Below, one piece after another: positions 18,354 to 27,272 of a DNA stretch of 64,000 nucleotides. Positions within the stretch are counted from its first letter, which is position 1, and each line of letters begins with the position of its first letter. The stretch comes from Ornithinibacillus gellani. Lineage in GTDB: Bacteria > Bacillota > Bacilli > Bacillales > Amphibacillaceae. A program made the position numbers and the translations under genes. The stretch covers positions 186,001 to 250,000 of the forward strand of contig NZ_QTSZ01000017.1 of the NCBI RefSeq assembly GCF_003730295.1. Direction: 5' to 3'. A model generated the notes under the pieces. It was not told where the DNA came from and did no database searches. It saw nothing but the letters and a program-made list of their open reading frames with translations.

Positions 18354-19466
18354 CTATAATTTTGTATATTTACTAATGTTTAACAGCATGCCAACGGAGC
18401 ATAGGGTTAAGGTTAAGGAGGAGCCACCATAACTTAAAAATGGTAAGGTGATTCCAGTAACTGGAATCAAGCCAATGACGACACTTATATTAATCATTGT
18501 TTGAATAGATAGCATACCAACAATTCCCAATGCCAGATACCTACCAAATGGATCAGCTGTCTCCAGGGATATTTTCATACCCCTCCAGAATAAAATGAAA
18601 AATAATCCAATGACCACAGTGCCTCCAATAAATCCGAGTTCCTCTCCGATGATGGCAAAAATAAAATCAGTCTGTGGCTCAGGTAAGTAAAAATATTTCT
18701 GTAAACTGTTACCTAACCCCATTCCCATTAATCCACCCGGACCAATTGCATATAAGGACTGGATAATCTGAAAGCCATCTCCAAGTGGATCTTCCCAAGG
18801 ATTCAAAAAAGACGTAATCCGATTAATACGGTAAGGTGCGGAAATGATTAATAAAACAAAACCGATAACGCCAAGCATCATCAAGCCAACGAAATGTGAT
18901 ATGCGTGCACCAGCTGCAAATAAAATGACCATGCATGTTAACACAAGTACGACACCTGTACCTAGGTCAGGCTGAAGCATAATCAAACCGAAAGCTAAAA
19001 AAACAATGAGCAACGGTGGTAAAAAACCTTTCTTAAAAGATTGAATATATTTCTGGTTGACAGATAAATACATGGACAAAAAGATAATTAAACCAAGCTT
19101 CATAAATTCGGAGGGTTGAATACTAAATGCCCCTACTCCTATCCAGCTCCGCGCTCCGCCACGAACCATTCCAATGCCAGGTATTAACACAAGTAACAAC
19201 AATACAAAACATCCGATTGCGATGATGCCCGCATATTTACGGAGCATCGTATAGGGTACTGCCATCAAAAACAACATTGCTGCCACACCAGCACCAGCAA
19301 ATAAAAGCTGCCGTTTCACAAAGTAAAAGCTGTCACCATATTTGTATTCAGCCCATACATAGGACGAACTGTAAACCATGACGATTCCGATACCAAGTAA
19401 TAATAAGATGACAAAAAGCAATGTATAATCCGGTTTATTCATTTCTTTTTTTTGTTTAGAAAGCAA
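18354..19466 (-). CDS. spoVE: SEDS-family peptidoglycan glycosyltransferase SpoVE
   Basis: SpoVE polymerises peptidoglycan for the spore cortex with SpoVD. The protein has about ten membrane segments and the SEDS signatures GARSWIGVGAFSIQPSEFMK (about residues 105-125), QPDLGTGVVL and PVTGITLPFLSYGGSS. It resembles B. subtilis SpoVE more than FtsW: ISAPYRINRITSFLNPWEDP is nearly identical. The start is uncertain: TTG at 19464-19466 has GGGG 8 nt upstream but inside a terminator-like hairpin; ATG at 19442 lacks a ribosome-binding site. A second SEDS gene, ftsW, is at 60601. Confidence 0.9.
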   Translation of the reverse strand: MLSKQKKEMNKPDYTLLFVILLLLGIGIVMVYSSSYVWAEYKYGDSFYFVKRQLLFAGAGVAAMLFLMAVPYTMLRKYAGIIAIGCFVLLLLVLIPGIGMVRGGARSWIGVGAFSIQPSEFMKLGLIIFLSMYLSVNQKYIQSFKKGFLPPLLIVFLAFGLIMLQPDLGTGVVLVLTCMVILFAAGARISHFVGLMMLGVIGFVLLIISAPYRINRITSFLNPWEDPLGDGFQIIQSLYAIGPGGLMGMGLGNSLQKYFYLPEPQTDFIFAIIGEELGFIGGTVVIGLFFILFWRGMKISLETADPFGRYLALGIVGMLSIQTMINISVVIGLIPVTGITLPFLSYGGSSLTLTLCSVGMLLNISKYTKL

Positions 19467-19500
19467 AAAAAACACCCCTTTTTCTCAAGCTTAGGGGCGT
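19464..19500 (-). terminator. terminator-like hairpin overlapping the spoVE ribosome-binding site
   Basis: On the minus strand ACGCCCC ... GGGGTGT forms a stem followed by eight T. The 3' arm contains the AAAGGGG that would be the spoVE Shine-Dalgarno, and the T-run runs into the TTG start. It lies 54 bp after the murD stop, so it could end the murD transcript, attenuate spoVE, or hide its translation start. Confidence 0.75.
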
Positions 19501-19554
19501 CTATTGTGTCACATGACTGTACTATATTTGATTAGGTGGACGATTGCCAAGCCC

Positions 19555-20904
19555 CTACTTTAATTTATGCACGGCTTGGACAAACATGTCACCTCTTTCT
19601 TCAAAAGTTCTATACTGATCCCAGCTCGCACAAGCTGGTGACAGTAGAATAATATCTTTATCTGCAGATAGCTCATACGCCTTTTGCACTGCCTCTTCCA
19701 TTGAATCTACTTGAGCAACTGTAGAAATTCCTGCCAGATTTGCAGTTTCCATTAGCTTTTCAGCAGTTTCTCCGAAGGTCACCATTGCCTTTACATGTGT
19801 GAGAGAAGGCATTAAAGCTTCGAAACCGTTGCCTCGATCAAGACCTCCTGCAAGCAAGATTGTTGGCCTCTCGAATGCAGCCAACGCTTTCTCCGTCGCC
19901 AATATATTCGTTGCTTTCGAGTCATTGTAGAATTGTCGTCCATTTATTTCTTCAATAAATTGCAGACGATGTGGGACACCAGAGAATGTCTTTAGTACCT
20001 CGCGAATTCCTTCATTGGATGCTCCACTTAGCTTAGCTGCACTAACTGCTGCTAAGATGTTTTCAACATTATGCTCGCCAACAAGAACAATTTCATTGCG
20101 ATCCATTATTTTTTCGTTCATAAAATAAATACTATTATCATCAGCCCATGCACCGTTTTCCAATCGTGTTTTGGTTGAAAATGGCGCTTTAATGGAAGGT
20201 GCCTCTTTAACTGCCTCAGAAACAACAGGATCATCATCATTGTAAATTAATATATCTTCAGCGGTTTGGTTTTTGAAGATGTTGCACTTTGCCTGCCGAT
20301 AATTTTCCAATGTTTTATGATAATCCAAATGGGCTTGATATATATTTAATAGTACGGCTATATTAGGACGAAACTGTTGGATTCCCATTAATTGAAAGGA
20401 TGATAGCTCAAGTACCATCTGCATATCCGGCTCGATTGTACGCGCCACATCCGTCGCTACGGTACCAATGTTACCAGCAATTTTCACTGGTACACCACTC
20501 TTCATGAGCATGTGACCACATAAAGCCGTTGTCGTTGTTTTACCATTTGAACCCGTAATACCAATAATAGAACCTGCTGTAAGCTTACCAGCCAATTCAA
20601 TCTCGGTAATAATTGGAATATTTCTTTTTTCCGCTTCCACTAATACTGGGTTGTCATATGGAATACCAGGATTTTTAACAATGATGTCGATATCCTCCAG
20701 CACAGACAGCGGATGACTCCCAACAACGACCTCTGCACCGAGCAAACGCAATTCCGAAACAACCAAATCGTTTTCTGAGCCTTTCCCATCGTTTACACGT
20801 ACCGTTAAGCCAGATTCTAGAAATAACTTTGCAGCAGCCGTGCCACTTTTAGCTAATCCCAAAACAAGTGGTCGCTCGTAAGCAAAATCTTTTAATGTAT
20901 TCAT
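19555..20904 (-). CDS. murD: UDP-N-acetylmuramoyl-L-alanine--D-glutamate ligase
   Basis: MurD adds D-glutamate to UDP-MurNAc-L-Ala in the cytoplasm. The 449-residue protein has an N-terminal Rossmann-like domain ([20 protein letters not shown]), the ATP loop [19 protein letters not shown] (about residues 117-135), [16 protein letters not shown] and the C-terminal [11 protein letters not shown] and [11 protein letters not shown] motifs of MurD. Its ATG overlaps the mraY stop by 4 bp (ATGA), so translation is coupled. An open frame extends 26 codons upstream within mraY and is rejected. Confidence 0.97.
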   Translation of the reverse strand: MNTLKDFAYERPLVLGLAKSGTAAAKLFLESGLTVRVNDGKGSENDLVVSELRLLGAEVVVGSHPLSVLEDIDIIVKNPGIPYDNPVLVEAEKRNIPIITEIELAGKLTAGSIIGITGSNGKTTTTALCGHMLMKSGVPVKIAGNIGTVATDVARTIEPDMQMVLELSSFQLMGIQQFRPNIAVLLNIYQAHLDYHKTLENYRQAKCNIFKNQTAEDILIYNDDDPVVSEAVKEAPSIKAPFSTKTRLENGAWADDNSIYFMNEKIMDRNEIVLVGEHNVENILAAVSAAKLSGASNEGIREVLKTFSGVPHRLQFIEEINGRQFYNDSKATNILATEKALAAFERPTILLAGGLDRGNGFEALMPSLTHVKAMVTFGETAEKLMETANLAGISTVAQVDSMEEAVQKAYELSADKDIILLSPACASWDQYRTFEERGDMFVQAVHKLK

Positions 20905-21887
20905 GATAACCACACCTCGATGTAAATACCTAATGCTGCAAATAATAAACCAATTAACCAAAAGGTTGTGACGACGCGCCATTCAGACCATCCCACTAAC
21001 TCGTAATGATGGTGTAATGGGCTCATTTTGAACACTCTTTTTCCTGTTGTTTTAAAGGAAATAACTTGAATAATAACAGACAATGTTTCAATTACAAAAA
21101 TACCGCCAATGATGACAAGAAGTATTTCCATTTTAGCTAAAATAGCAATAGCCGCGATGGCTGCACCAAGCGCCAAAGAACCGGTATCTCCCATAAACAC
21201 CTTTGCCGGATGAGCGTTGAAAACCAGGAAACCGAGTAAGGCACCAACAACCGCTAGTGAGAATACTGCAATTTCACCATTTGGCAGCAAGTACCACGTC
21301 AAGATACCGAATGCTCCAAACGCAATTGCTGCTGTACCTGCAAGCAAGCCATCCAAACCATCTGTTAGGTTGACAGCATTAGATGCCCCAACCAGCATGA
21401 AGATAATTAAGATTGCATAACCCCAGCCTAGCTCGAATTGAACGGATGTACCTGGGATTTGAATGTAGGTTGGAAAATCCTGACTACGTAAAATAAAGTA
21501 AAAGATAAAAGCAATGATTAGCTGTCCAACCATTTTTTGCTTCGATGTTAAACCTAGGTTACGTTTTAATACCACTTTAATAAAGTCATCCAGAAATCCA
21601 ATTAAGCCATATCCAACAAGAACAAAAACGAGCAGCCATGTTTCGTAACCAATGGAACCATTACCTAGTTTGGAGCCCATGATCAGTGTTGTAATAATGA
21701 TACTGGCAACAATCATGACCCCACCCATTGTCGGCGTACCTGTTTTCTTCATATGTGATTTTGGACCTTCTTCACGAATACTTTGTCCAAATTTCAGCCG
21801 CCGTAAAAATGGAATCATGATTGGCGATAATAGAACTGTTATTAAAAATGCAATCGCTAATGTAATTAATAGAACCGTAATATTCAC
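20901..21887 (-). CDS. mraY: phospho-N-acetylmuramoyl-pentapeptide transferase
   Basis: MraY transfers phospho-MurNAc-pentapeptide to undecaprenyl phosphate, forming lipid I. The 328-residue membrane protein has ten hydrophobic segments and the family motifs [16 protein letters not shown] (about residues 44-59), FLDDFIKV with its catalytic aspartates, [12 protein letters not shown] and [15 protein letters not shown]. The start is GTG (21885-21887) with GGAGGA 8 nt upstream. It is coupled to murD downstream and follows murF after a 155-bp gap. Confidence 0.97.
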   Translation of the reverse strand: MNITVLLITLAIAFLITVLLSPIMIPFLRRLKFGQSIREEGPKSHMKKTGTPTMGGVMIVASIIITTLIMGSKLGNGSIGYETWLLVFVLVGYGLIGFLDDFIKVVLKRNLGLTSKQKMVGQLIIAFIFYFILRSQDFPTYIQIPGTSVQFELGWGYAILIIFMLVGASNAVNLTDGLDGLLAGTAAIAFGAFGILTWYLLPNGEIAVFSLAVVGALLGFLVFNAHPAKVFMGDTGSLALGAAIAAIAILAKMEILLVIIGGIFVIETLSVIIQVISFKTTGKRVFKMSPLHHHYELVGWSEWRVVTTFWLIGLLFAALGIYIEVWLS

Positions 21888-22042
21888 TGATTATATCCTC
21901 CTTCAGCTGATGCCGTTACGTTAAAACCCTTTCTTCCCAAATCATAATCCTAGCAGAAAAACAAACATCCGTACAGCTTGTTTTATCATCGGCTATATCA
22001 TGACATAGGTCCAATTGTTTTGGTAACGGCAATTGATTCAGC

Positions 22043-23401
22043 CTATTGAACTGCCTGAACCAATGTTTCAAACGCCATACCCCTTGATGCTTTGAACAGA
22101 ATTAATGTATCAGCGCCTGCACAATCATTCAATTGTTGAATCAATGCATCCTTTGATGTGAAATGCTGGATATCCAGCTTTGGATGTTCCAATGCTGCCT
22201 GTTTACTAATCGCAACCGCAGCCTGTCCATACGTATATACAGCAGTAATTGGTGCTTCAATCACTTCTGCTACACGTTGATGTAGTACTTCTGAATATGT
22301 GCCAAGTTCAAATATATCTCCCAACACCAGTACTTTTTTATCATATCCAGCCATCTGTTTTACAATGTCAATGGCGGCCTTCATTGAAGTAGGTGAAGCA
22401 TTATAGGCATCATTAATCATGGTAGCACCATTCTTCGCTTTACTTATTTCAAAACGCATCGAAGTAAGCTGCAAATTGTCCAATGCAGCTTTTATCGCCT
22501 GCTGGCCGATATTCAATTGTTCAGCTAAGGCAATCGCATAGCTGGTGTTCTTGGCATGATGTCGTCCTAGTAATGGAATCGTATATGTATGTCCATTAGA
22601 AAGGTCAAAAGTAGTTTGGTTACCAGTTAGTTCTGTTTGTTGAATCATATAATCATTTGATTGCGAAAATCCAACTGCAATGGTATGGCCAACAGCACGT
22701 GCTTCCTTCAATAATGCTTCATCACCATCAAAAATAAGAATTCCTTCTTCATTCATCCCTTTACGAATTTCTAATTTGGCTTGTAAAATCCCTTCTCTTG
22801 AGCCCAAAAATTCAATATGCGACTCTCCAATGTTAGTAATAATGGCATAATCTGGTTCTGCAATTCGACTTAATAATTCAATCTCGCCAAAATTACTCAT
22901 CCCCATTTCCAATACGAGCATTTCAGTATCGCGTGCCATAGATAAAATCGTAAGTGGCATTCCAATATGATTATTTAAATTTCCGACCGTAGCATGGGTT
23001 CGATAGGATGAACGTAAAACAGCTGACACAATATCCTTCGTTGATGTCTTGCCATTTGAGCCCGTTATGCCAATAACAGTAGGTTTTATTTGCTTACGAT
23101 ATGCCTTTGCTAATTGTTGTAAGGCAATGGTTGTATCGTCGACAAAAAAAACAGGAAAATCGGACGGCAAGGAGTCGGGAAGTATTTTATCTTTTTCCCA
23201 TAGCACTGCTGCCGCCCCATTTTGATAAGCCTGCTCTATAAATTGATGTCCATCAAATCTTTCTCCAACAATCGGAATAAAGAGGGTGTTTTTTCTTTGT
23301 TTTCTGCTGTCTGTGATTACTTCATCGATATATTGTTTTGGTTGATTTAATCCTTGGCAATCCGGGAAAATACCCGCCAGCCACTCTATAGTAAATAACA
23401 T
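22043..23401 (-). CDS. murF: UDP-N-acetylmuramoyl-tripeptide--D-alanyl-D-alanine ligase
   Basis: MurF adds D-Ala-D-Ala to complete the UDP-MurNAc-pentapeptide. The 452-residue protein contains the ATP loop [20 protein letters not shown] (about residues 109-128), GMPLTILSM, LEMGMSNFGEIELLSRIA typical of MurF, and MINDAYNASPTSMKAAID. Its ATG overlaps the murE TAA by one base (TAATG), with AAGGAG upstream. In B. subtilis murF is next to ddl far from this locus, so here the dcw cluster keeps what is probably the ancestral murE-murF-mraY order. Confidence 0.96.
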   Translation of the reverse strand: MLFTIEWLAGIFPDCQGLNQPKQYIDEVITDSRKQRKNTLFIPIVGERFDGHQFIEQAYQNGAAAVLWEKDKILPDSLPSDFPVFFVDDTTIALQQLAKAYRKQIKPTVIGITGSNGKTSTKDIVSAVLRSSYRTHATVGNLNNHIGMPLTILSMARDTEMLVLEMGMSNFGEIELLSRIAEPDYAIITNIGESHIEFLGSREGILQAKLEIRKGMNEEGILIFDGDEALLKEARAVGHTIAVGFSQSNDYMIQQTELTGNQTTFDLSNGHTYTIPLLGRHHAKNTSYAIALAEQLNIGQQAIKAALDNLQLTSMRFEISKAKNGATMINDAYNASPTSMKAAIDIVKQMAGYDKKVLVLGDIFELGTYSEVLHQRVAEVIEAPITAVYTYGQAAVAISKQAALEHPKLDIQHFTSKDALIQQLNDCAGADTLILFKASRGMAFETLVQAVQ

Positions 23402-24876
23402 TAACAATTCTCCTTTATTTCTATTGCTTCTCGTGCAATTACCCGATCATCAAAGGGGTACTTTTCCCCTTTGATTTCTTGATAATCTTCATGCCCTTTT
23501 CCGGCAATTAGTACAATATCTTCTGATGCTGCAAGCTGTATTGCTTTATGTATGGCAGCTTTTCGATCTACAATGACTTGGTAATGATCTACAGCTTGAT
23601 CCAATTCCACAGTCATATCTTGAATGATTGCCATTGGGTTTTCATTGCGAGGATTATCCGATGTAAATATTGCAGTATCCGCATAGTCAACTGCAACCTT
23701 TGCCATAACTGAACGTTTTGTTCGATCACGATCACCACCACAGCCAACGACAACTAAAATCCTTTGTTTTGCAAATTCCTGAATCGTCGTTAGTACATGA
23801 CGTAGCGAATCTGGAGTATGGGCATAATCGACCAATACGGAGAATGGTTGCCCAATGGCTACCTGCTCCATCCTACCATCGACTCCGTGGATAGATTCCA
23901 ATCCCCTTTTAATAATAGTTAGCGATACGCCAGATGCTAGTGCAGCAGCCGCTGCAGCAAGCATATTATATATATTGAATTTGCCTACCAGGTTACTGGA
24001 AATAGTTGTTGTTCCGACGGGGGTAGCTAACGTAAATACGGCCCCTCCAGCTGTTAATTTCCAATTCAACGCCCGAACCTGTGCTGCTTCACTACAGCCA
24101 TAAGTCATAATATGTTGCCCTGTCTGCTGTATGAGCGTCTTTGCAGCAGGATCATCCATATTGATAATAGCGAATTTAGGCTTTTCACCATATGCGTTTC
24201 CTAATTGCGAAAATAATAATGCCTTCGCTTCCAAATAAGCGTCCATGTCAGTGTGATAATCCAAATGATCCTGCGTCAAGTTAGTAAATACTGCAATATC
24301 AAACTGGCAACCATATGTCCTTCCTTCTGCAAGTGCATGCGAGGAAACCTCCATCATCGCCTGCTCTATACCTGCTTTATGCATCATTGAAAAAGCATGT
24401 TGCAGCACCAATGCATTTGGAGTCGTATTTTCTAAGGCATATGTCTTCTGTCCGATTTTCATTTGGATTGTACCGATAATGCCTGTTTGTTTATCGTTCT
24501 CTTTAAATATCGAATCCAACAAGTAACTGATGGTTGTTTTTCCATTTGTACCAGTAATTCCGATTAAAGGAATGGTAGCAGTTGGATTTCCATAAAATCC
24601 TGTTGCTAAAACAGCAAGTGCACGTTTCGTATCTGAAACCAATATTTGTGGTACAGGTACATCGACTGTTTTCTCCGCAATGATTAGCATGGCACCATTT
24701 TCTGCTGCTTTTCCTGCAAAATCATGGCCATCAACGGTATGTCCCTTGATACATAGGAAGACATCGCCAGGACGGACAAGTCGGTGATCGATTGCTAATG
24801 CGCGAACTTCTTTTTCCTTTATATCTACTGAACATTTCGTAAATGGTAACCACGCAAGCAGTTCCTCTAATCTCAT
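23401..24876 (-). CDS. murE: UDP-MurNAc-L-Ala-D-Glu--meso-diaminopimelate ligase
   Basis: MurE adds the third stem residue. The 491-residue protein has VRPGDVFLCIKGHTVDGHDF in the N-terminal domain, the ATP loop IGITGTNGKTTISYLLD near residue 115, and TSDNPRNENP near residue 408. DNPR is the signature of meso-diaminopimelate-adding MurE rather than the lysine type, so a DAP-type wall is expected. The start at MRLEELLAWL (24874-24876) gives the usual length; the nearest GGAG is only 2 nt away and GGGATG about 9 nt, so translation may be moderate. It lies between spoVD and murF. Confidence 0.96.
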   Translation of the reverse strand: MRLEELLAWLPFTKCSVDIKEKEVRALAIDHRLVRPGDVFLCIKGHTVDGHDFAGKAAENGAMLIIAEKTVDVPVPQILVSDTKRALAVLATGFYGNPTATIPLIGITGTNGKTTISYLLDSIFKENDKQTGIIGTIQMKIGQKTYALENTTPNALVLQHAFSMMHKAGIEQAMMEVSSHALAEGRTYGCQFDIAVFTNLTQDHLDYHTDMDAYLEAKALLFSQLGNAYGEKPKFAIINMDDPAAKTLIQQTGQHIMTYGCSEAAQVRALNWKLTAGGAVFTLATPVGTTTISSNLVGKFNIYNMLAAAAAALASGVSLTIIKRGLESIHGVDGRMEQVAIGQPFSVLVDYAHTPDSLRHVLTTIQEFAKQRILVVVGCGGDRDRTKRSVMAKVAVDYADTAIFTSDNPRNENPMAIIQDMTVELDQAVDHYQVIVDRKAAIHKAIQLAASEDIVLIAGKGHEDYQEIKGEKYPFDDRVIAREAIEIKENC

Positions 24877-25095
24877 AGCTCCAACATCCCATCTTTTCGT
24901 AGTTGGTAAAACATTCGAAAAGATTGTAAAAGTCAAAATAAAGCGTAAGTCATGACACCCTTTCTCATGCCTTTTACCCATTTCGAATGCTGCCTATATA
25001 ATGTATGCAGCATTCGTACAAATGGGAACAGACAGGCTAGGTTTTGGGATGTTGTTTGCTTTTCATATTATATCAAATCCAAGACAAAATCACGA

Positions 25096-27024
25096 TTATT
25101 TTTTGTCGGATAAATAGACCCTTACCGTTTCACCGGCTTCAAGCAGAGACCCTGCTGGAGGTGACTGATCAATAATATGTGTACCTTTACCGCTCGTTTC
25201 CACTGATAGATTTGTAAGTAATTCCGTAAGTTCATCTTTTTTCATCCCAATTAAATCCGGAACTTCCACTTTCGGTTCCTCGGGCCATAAATACTCCTTA
25301 TCCAAACCATCTGTACGCAATGACACATCCATAGCCTGTAAGGAATCCTCAAGTATAGTCCCGACAATAGGCGCTGCAACTACTCCCCCAAATTGAACCG
25401 TCCCTTGTGGATTATCTACCGCTACCAGCACAACAATCTGTGGATCATCTGCAGGGGCAAAACCGATAAATGAAACAATGTGATTATTCGTCATATAACG
25501 TCCATCAGGCCCGACTTTTTGAGCAGTACCGGTTTTTCCACCGACCCGGTAACCGTCCACATATGCTGGGCGTCCAGTCCCTTTTGCCACAACACTTTCC
25601 AATGCCTCTCGAACTTGTTTGGAGGTTTCTCCAGAAATGACCCGTTTTTTCACCTTTGGTTCCTGATCAGATATCACTTTTCCAGTTTTCGGATCCAACC
25701 ATTTATCAGCAATGAATGGTTCATATAAAAAACCACCATTCACTGCAGCGGAAACTGCCATAACCTGTTGAATCGGGGTTACGGAAACCCCCTGCCCGAA
25801 AGAAGTAGTTGCTAATTCAACCGGACCGATTTGTTCTGGCTTAAACAGAATTCCGTTCCCCTCTCCTTGCAAATCAATCCCGGTTTTGGTCCCAAAGCCG
25901 AAATTCCTTATATAAGAGAATAATTTTTCTGTGCCTAACTTTTGGCCAAGGTTAACAAAGCCGGGGTTACAAGAGTTTTGCACGACCTCCAAATAAGATT
26001 GTGAACCATGTCCGCCAGCCTTCCAGCATCTCAACTTCGCTCCACCAACTGCTATCGAACCGCGATCATGATAATGATCGTCTTCCAGGTCAACTAACTC
26101 TTCCTCCAGTGCAGCGGCCAAGGTAATAATTTTAAAGGTGGATCCTGGTTCAAATGTGCTCCAAATGGGTAAATTACGATTAAAAATTTCTTGATCAACT
26201 TCTTGATATTTTTCTGGATGAAAGGTCGGTCTGGAAGTCATTCCAAGGACAGCCCCGGTAGATGGGTCAACAGCAATCGCCATCGCACCATCCGGTTGAT
26301 AAGTGGCCATCGCAATATCAAGCTCCCGCTCCATAATGGTTTGCACTTTTGAGTTAATGGTCGTCTTCAAATCCAGTCCGTCCAGAGGGGCAGTATAACT
26401 ATCTGCAAAAAAGTCCAACCGCCCCCCCTTTGCATCAGAATAATAGGACAAACTACCTTTTTCTCCTTTTAATTTCTCCTCATGGTACAGCTCCAGCCCC
26501 ATAAGGCCCTGATTATCAATACCTGTAAAACCAAGCACATGTGCCAGCCGATTACCAAAAGGATAATGACGTTTGGAATCCTTGGCCAAGTAAACACCCG
26601 CTAGCTTTAGCTGCCGAATGGCTTGTTCCTGTTCCTTGGAAATTTTAATGCCTTCTGGTCGTATCGAGGTACTCATCGCTGACTTCGTGATGGATTCCAA
26701 AACTTCTTCCGTCGGCGCCTGTAAGATCTCTGCTAATCGTTCCGCTGTCTGCTCTGGATTTTCTACCTGTCTTGGTACAACAACAACTGAAGGTGCAGTT
26801 ACATTCTCCGCGAGCACCTCTCCCTCTGAATCCAAAATTAAACCACGTTCTGGTTGAAATACGATATCCCTGCTCCATGAAGCATCTGCTTTTTCTAGCA
26901 GCTTGTCTCCCGTAATAAATTGAACATACCCTAATCTTGCATCAATAATCACAAAAAATAGCAGCCCAAAAAGAAAAACAGCTACTAATCGTTTTCTTAC
27001 CGTTACAGTTGATACGCGCTTCAT
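25096..27024 (-). CDS. spoVD: sporulation class B penicillin-binding protein SpoVD
   Basis: SpoVD is the transpeptidase for spore cortex and partners SpoVE. The 642-residue protein has an N-terminal membrane anchor (about residues 10-30), a PBP dimerisation domain, and a transpeptidase domain with FEPGSTFKI (active-site Ser near 295), SCN in QNSCNPGF and KTG in GGKTGTAQKV. A single C-terminal PASTA domain (about 580-642) is what distinguishes SpoVD from two-PASTA PBP2B. The start MKRVSTVTVRKRL follows an AAGGGGA site. It lies between pbpB and murE, as in B. subtilis. Confidence 0.95.
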   Translation of the reverse strand: MKRVSTVTVRKRLVAVFLFGLLFFVIIDARLGYVQFITGDKLLEKADASWSRDIVFQPERGLILDSEGEVLAENVTAPSVVVVPRQVENPEQTAERLAEILQAPTEEVLESITKSAMSTSIRPEGIKISKEQEQAIRQLKLAGVYLAKDSKRHYPFGNRLAHVLGFTGIDNQGLMGLELYHEEKLKGEKGSLSYYSDAKGGRLDFFADSYTAPLDGLDLKTTINSKVQTIMERELDIAMATYQPDGAMAIAVDPSTGAVLGMTSRPTFHPEKYQEVDQEIFNRNLPIWSTFEPGSTFKIITLAAALEEELVDLEDDHYHDRGSIAVGGAKLRCWKAGGHGSQSYLEVVQNSCNPGFVNLGQKLGTEKLFSYIRNFGFGTKTGIDLQGEGNGILFKPEQIGPVELATTSFGQGVSVTPIQQVMAVSAAVNGGFLYEPFIADKWLDPKTGKVISDQEPKVKKRVISGETSKQVREALESVVAKGTGRPAYVDGYRVGGKTGTAQKVGPDGRYMTNNHIVSFIGFAPADDPQIVVLVAVDNPQGTVQFGGVVAAPIVGTILEDSLQAMDVSLRTDGLDKEYLWPEEPKVEVPDLIGMKKDELTELLTNLSVETSGKGTHIIDQSPPAGSLLEAGETVRVYLSDKK

Positions 27025-27189
27025 ATGACATCCCCTTTTCAAAAGGTAGGCTTGTATCAACTATATGCATAAGCAAAAGGATTAGAACGCTGTTTTAATC
27101 GTGGAGATGACTCCTCCATTTATCAATTTGAACTGTTTTTCTTTCCGGATACAGTGGGTAGTTTCCGCGCATTTATAAGTGGCGTATGA

Positions 27190-27232
27190 AAAACAAAGGA
27201 AGACCCTCTTTAAAACGGTCTCCCTCTGTTTA
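27190..27232 (-). terminator. probable terminator between pbpB and spoVD
   Basis: On the minus strand GGAGACC and GGGTCTTCC form an imperfect stem around TTTTAAAG, followed by TTTGTTTTTC. It lies in the 248-bp gap after pbpB and would help separate vegetative division genes from sporulation-specific spoVD. No convincing SigE promoter for spoVD was found in the gap. Confidence 0.5.
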
Positions 27233-27272
27233 AACAATTTCCGTAACAAGCGAAGCTCAATTACGATCCTGG

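Noticed and set aside
27025-27180. SigE promoter for spoVD
   Set aside because: GATACAAG resembles a SigE -10, but no matching -35 at 13-15 bp was found.
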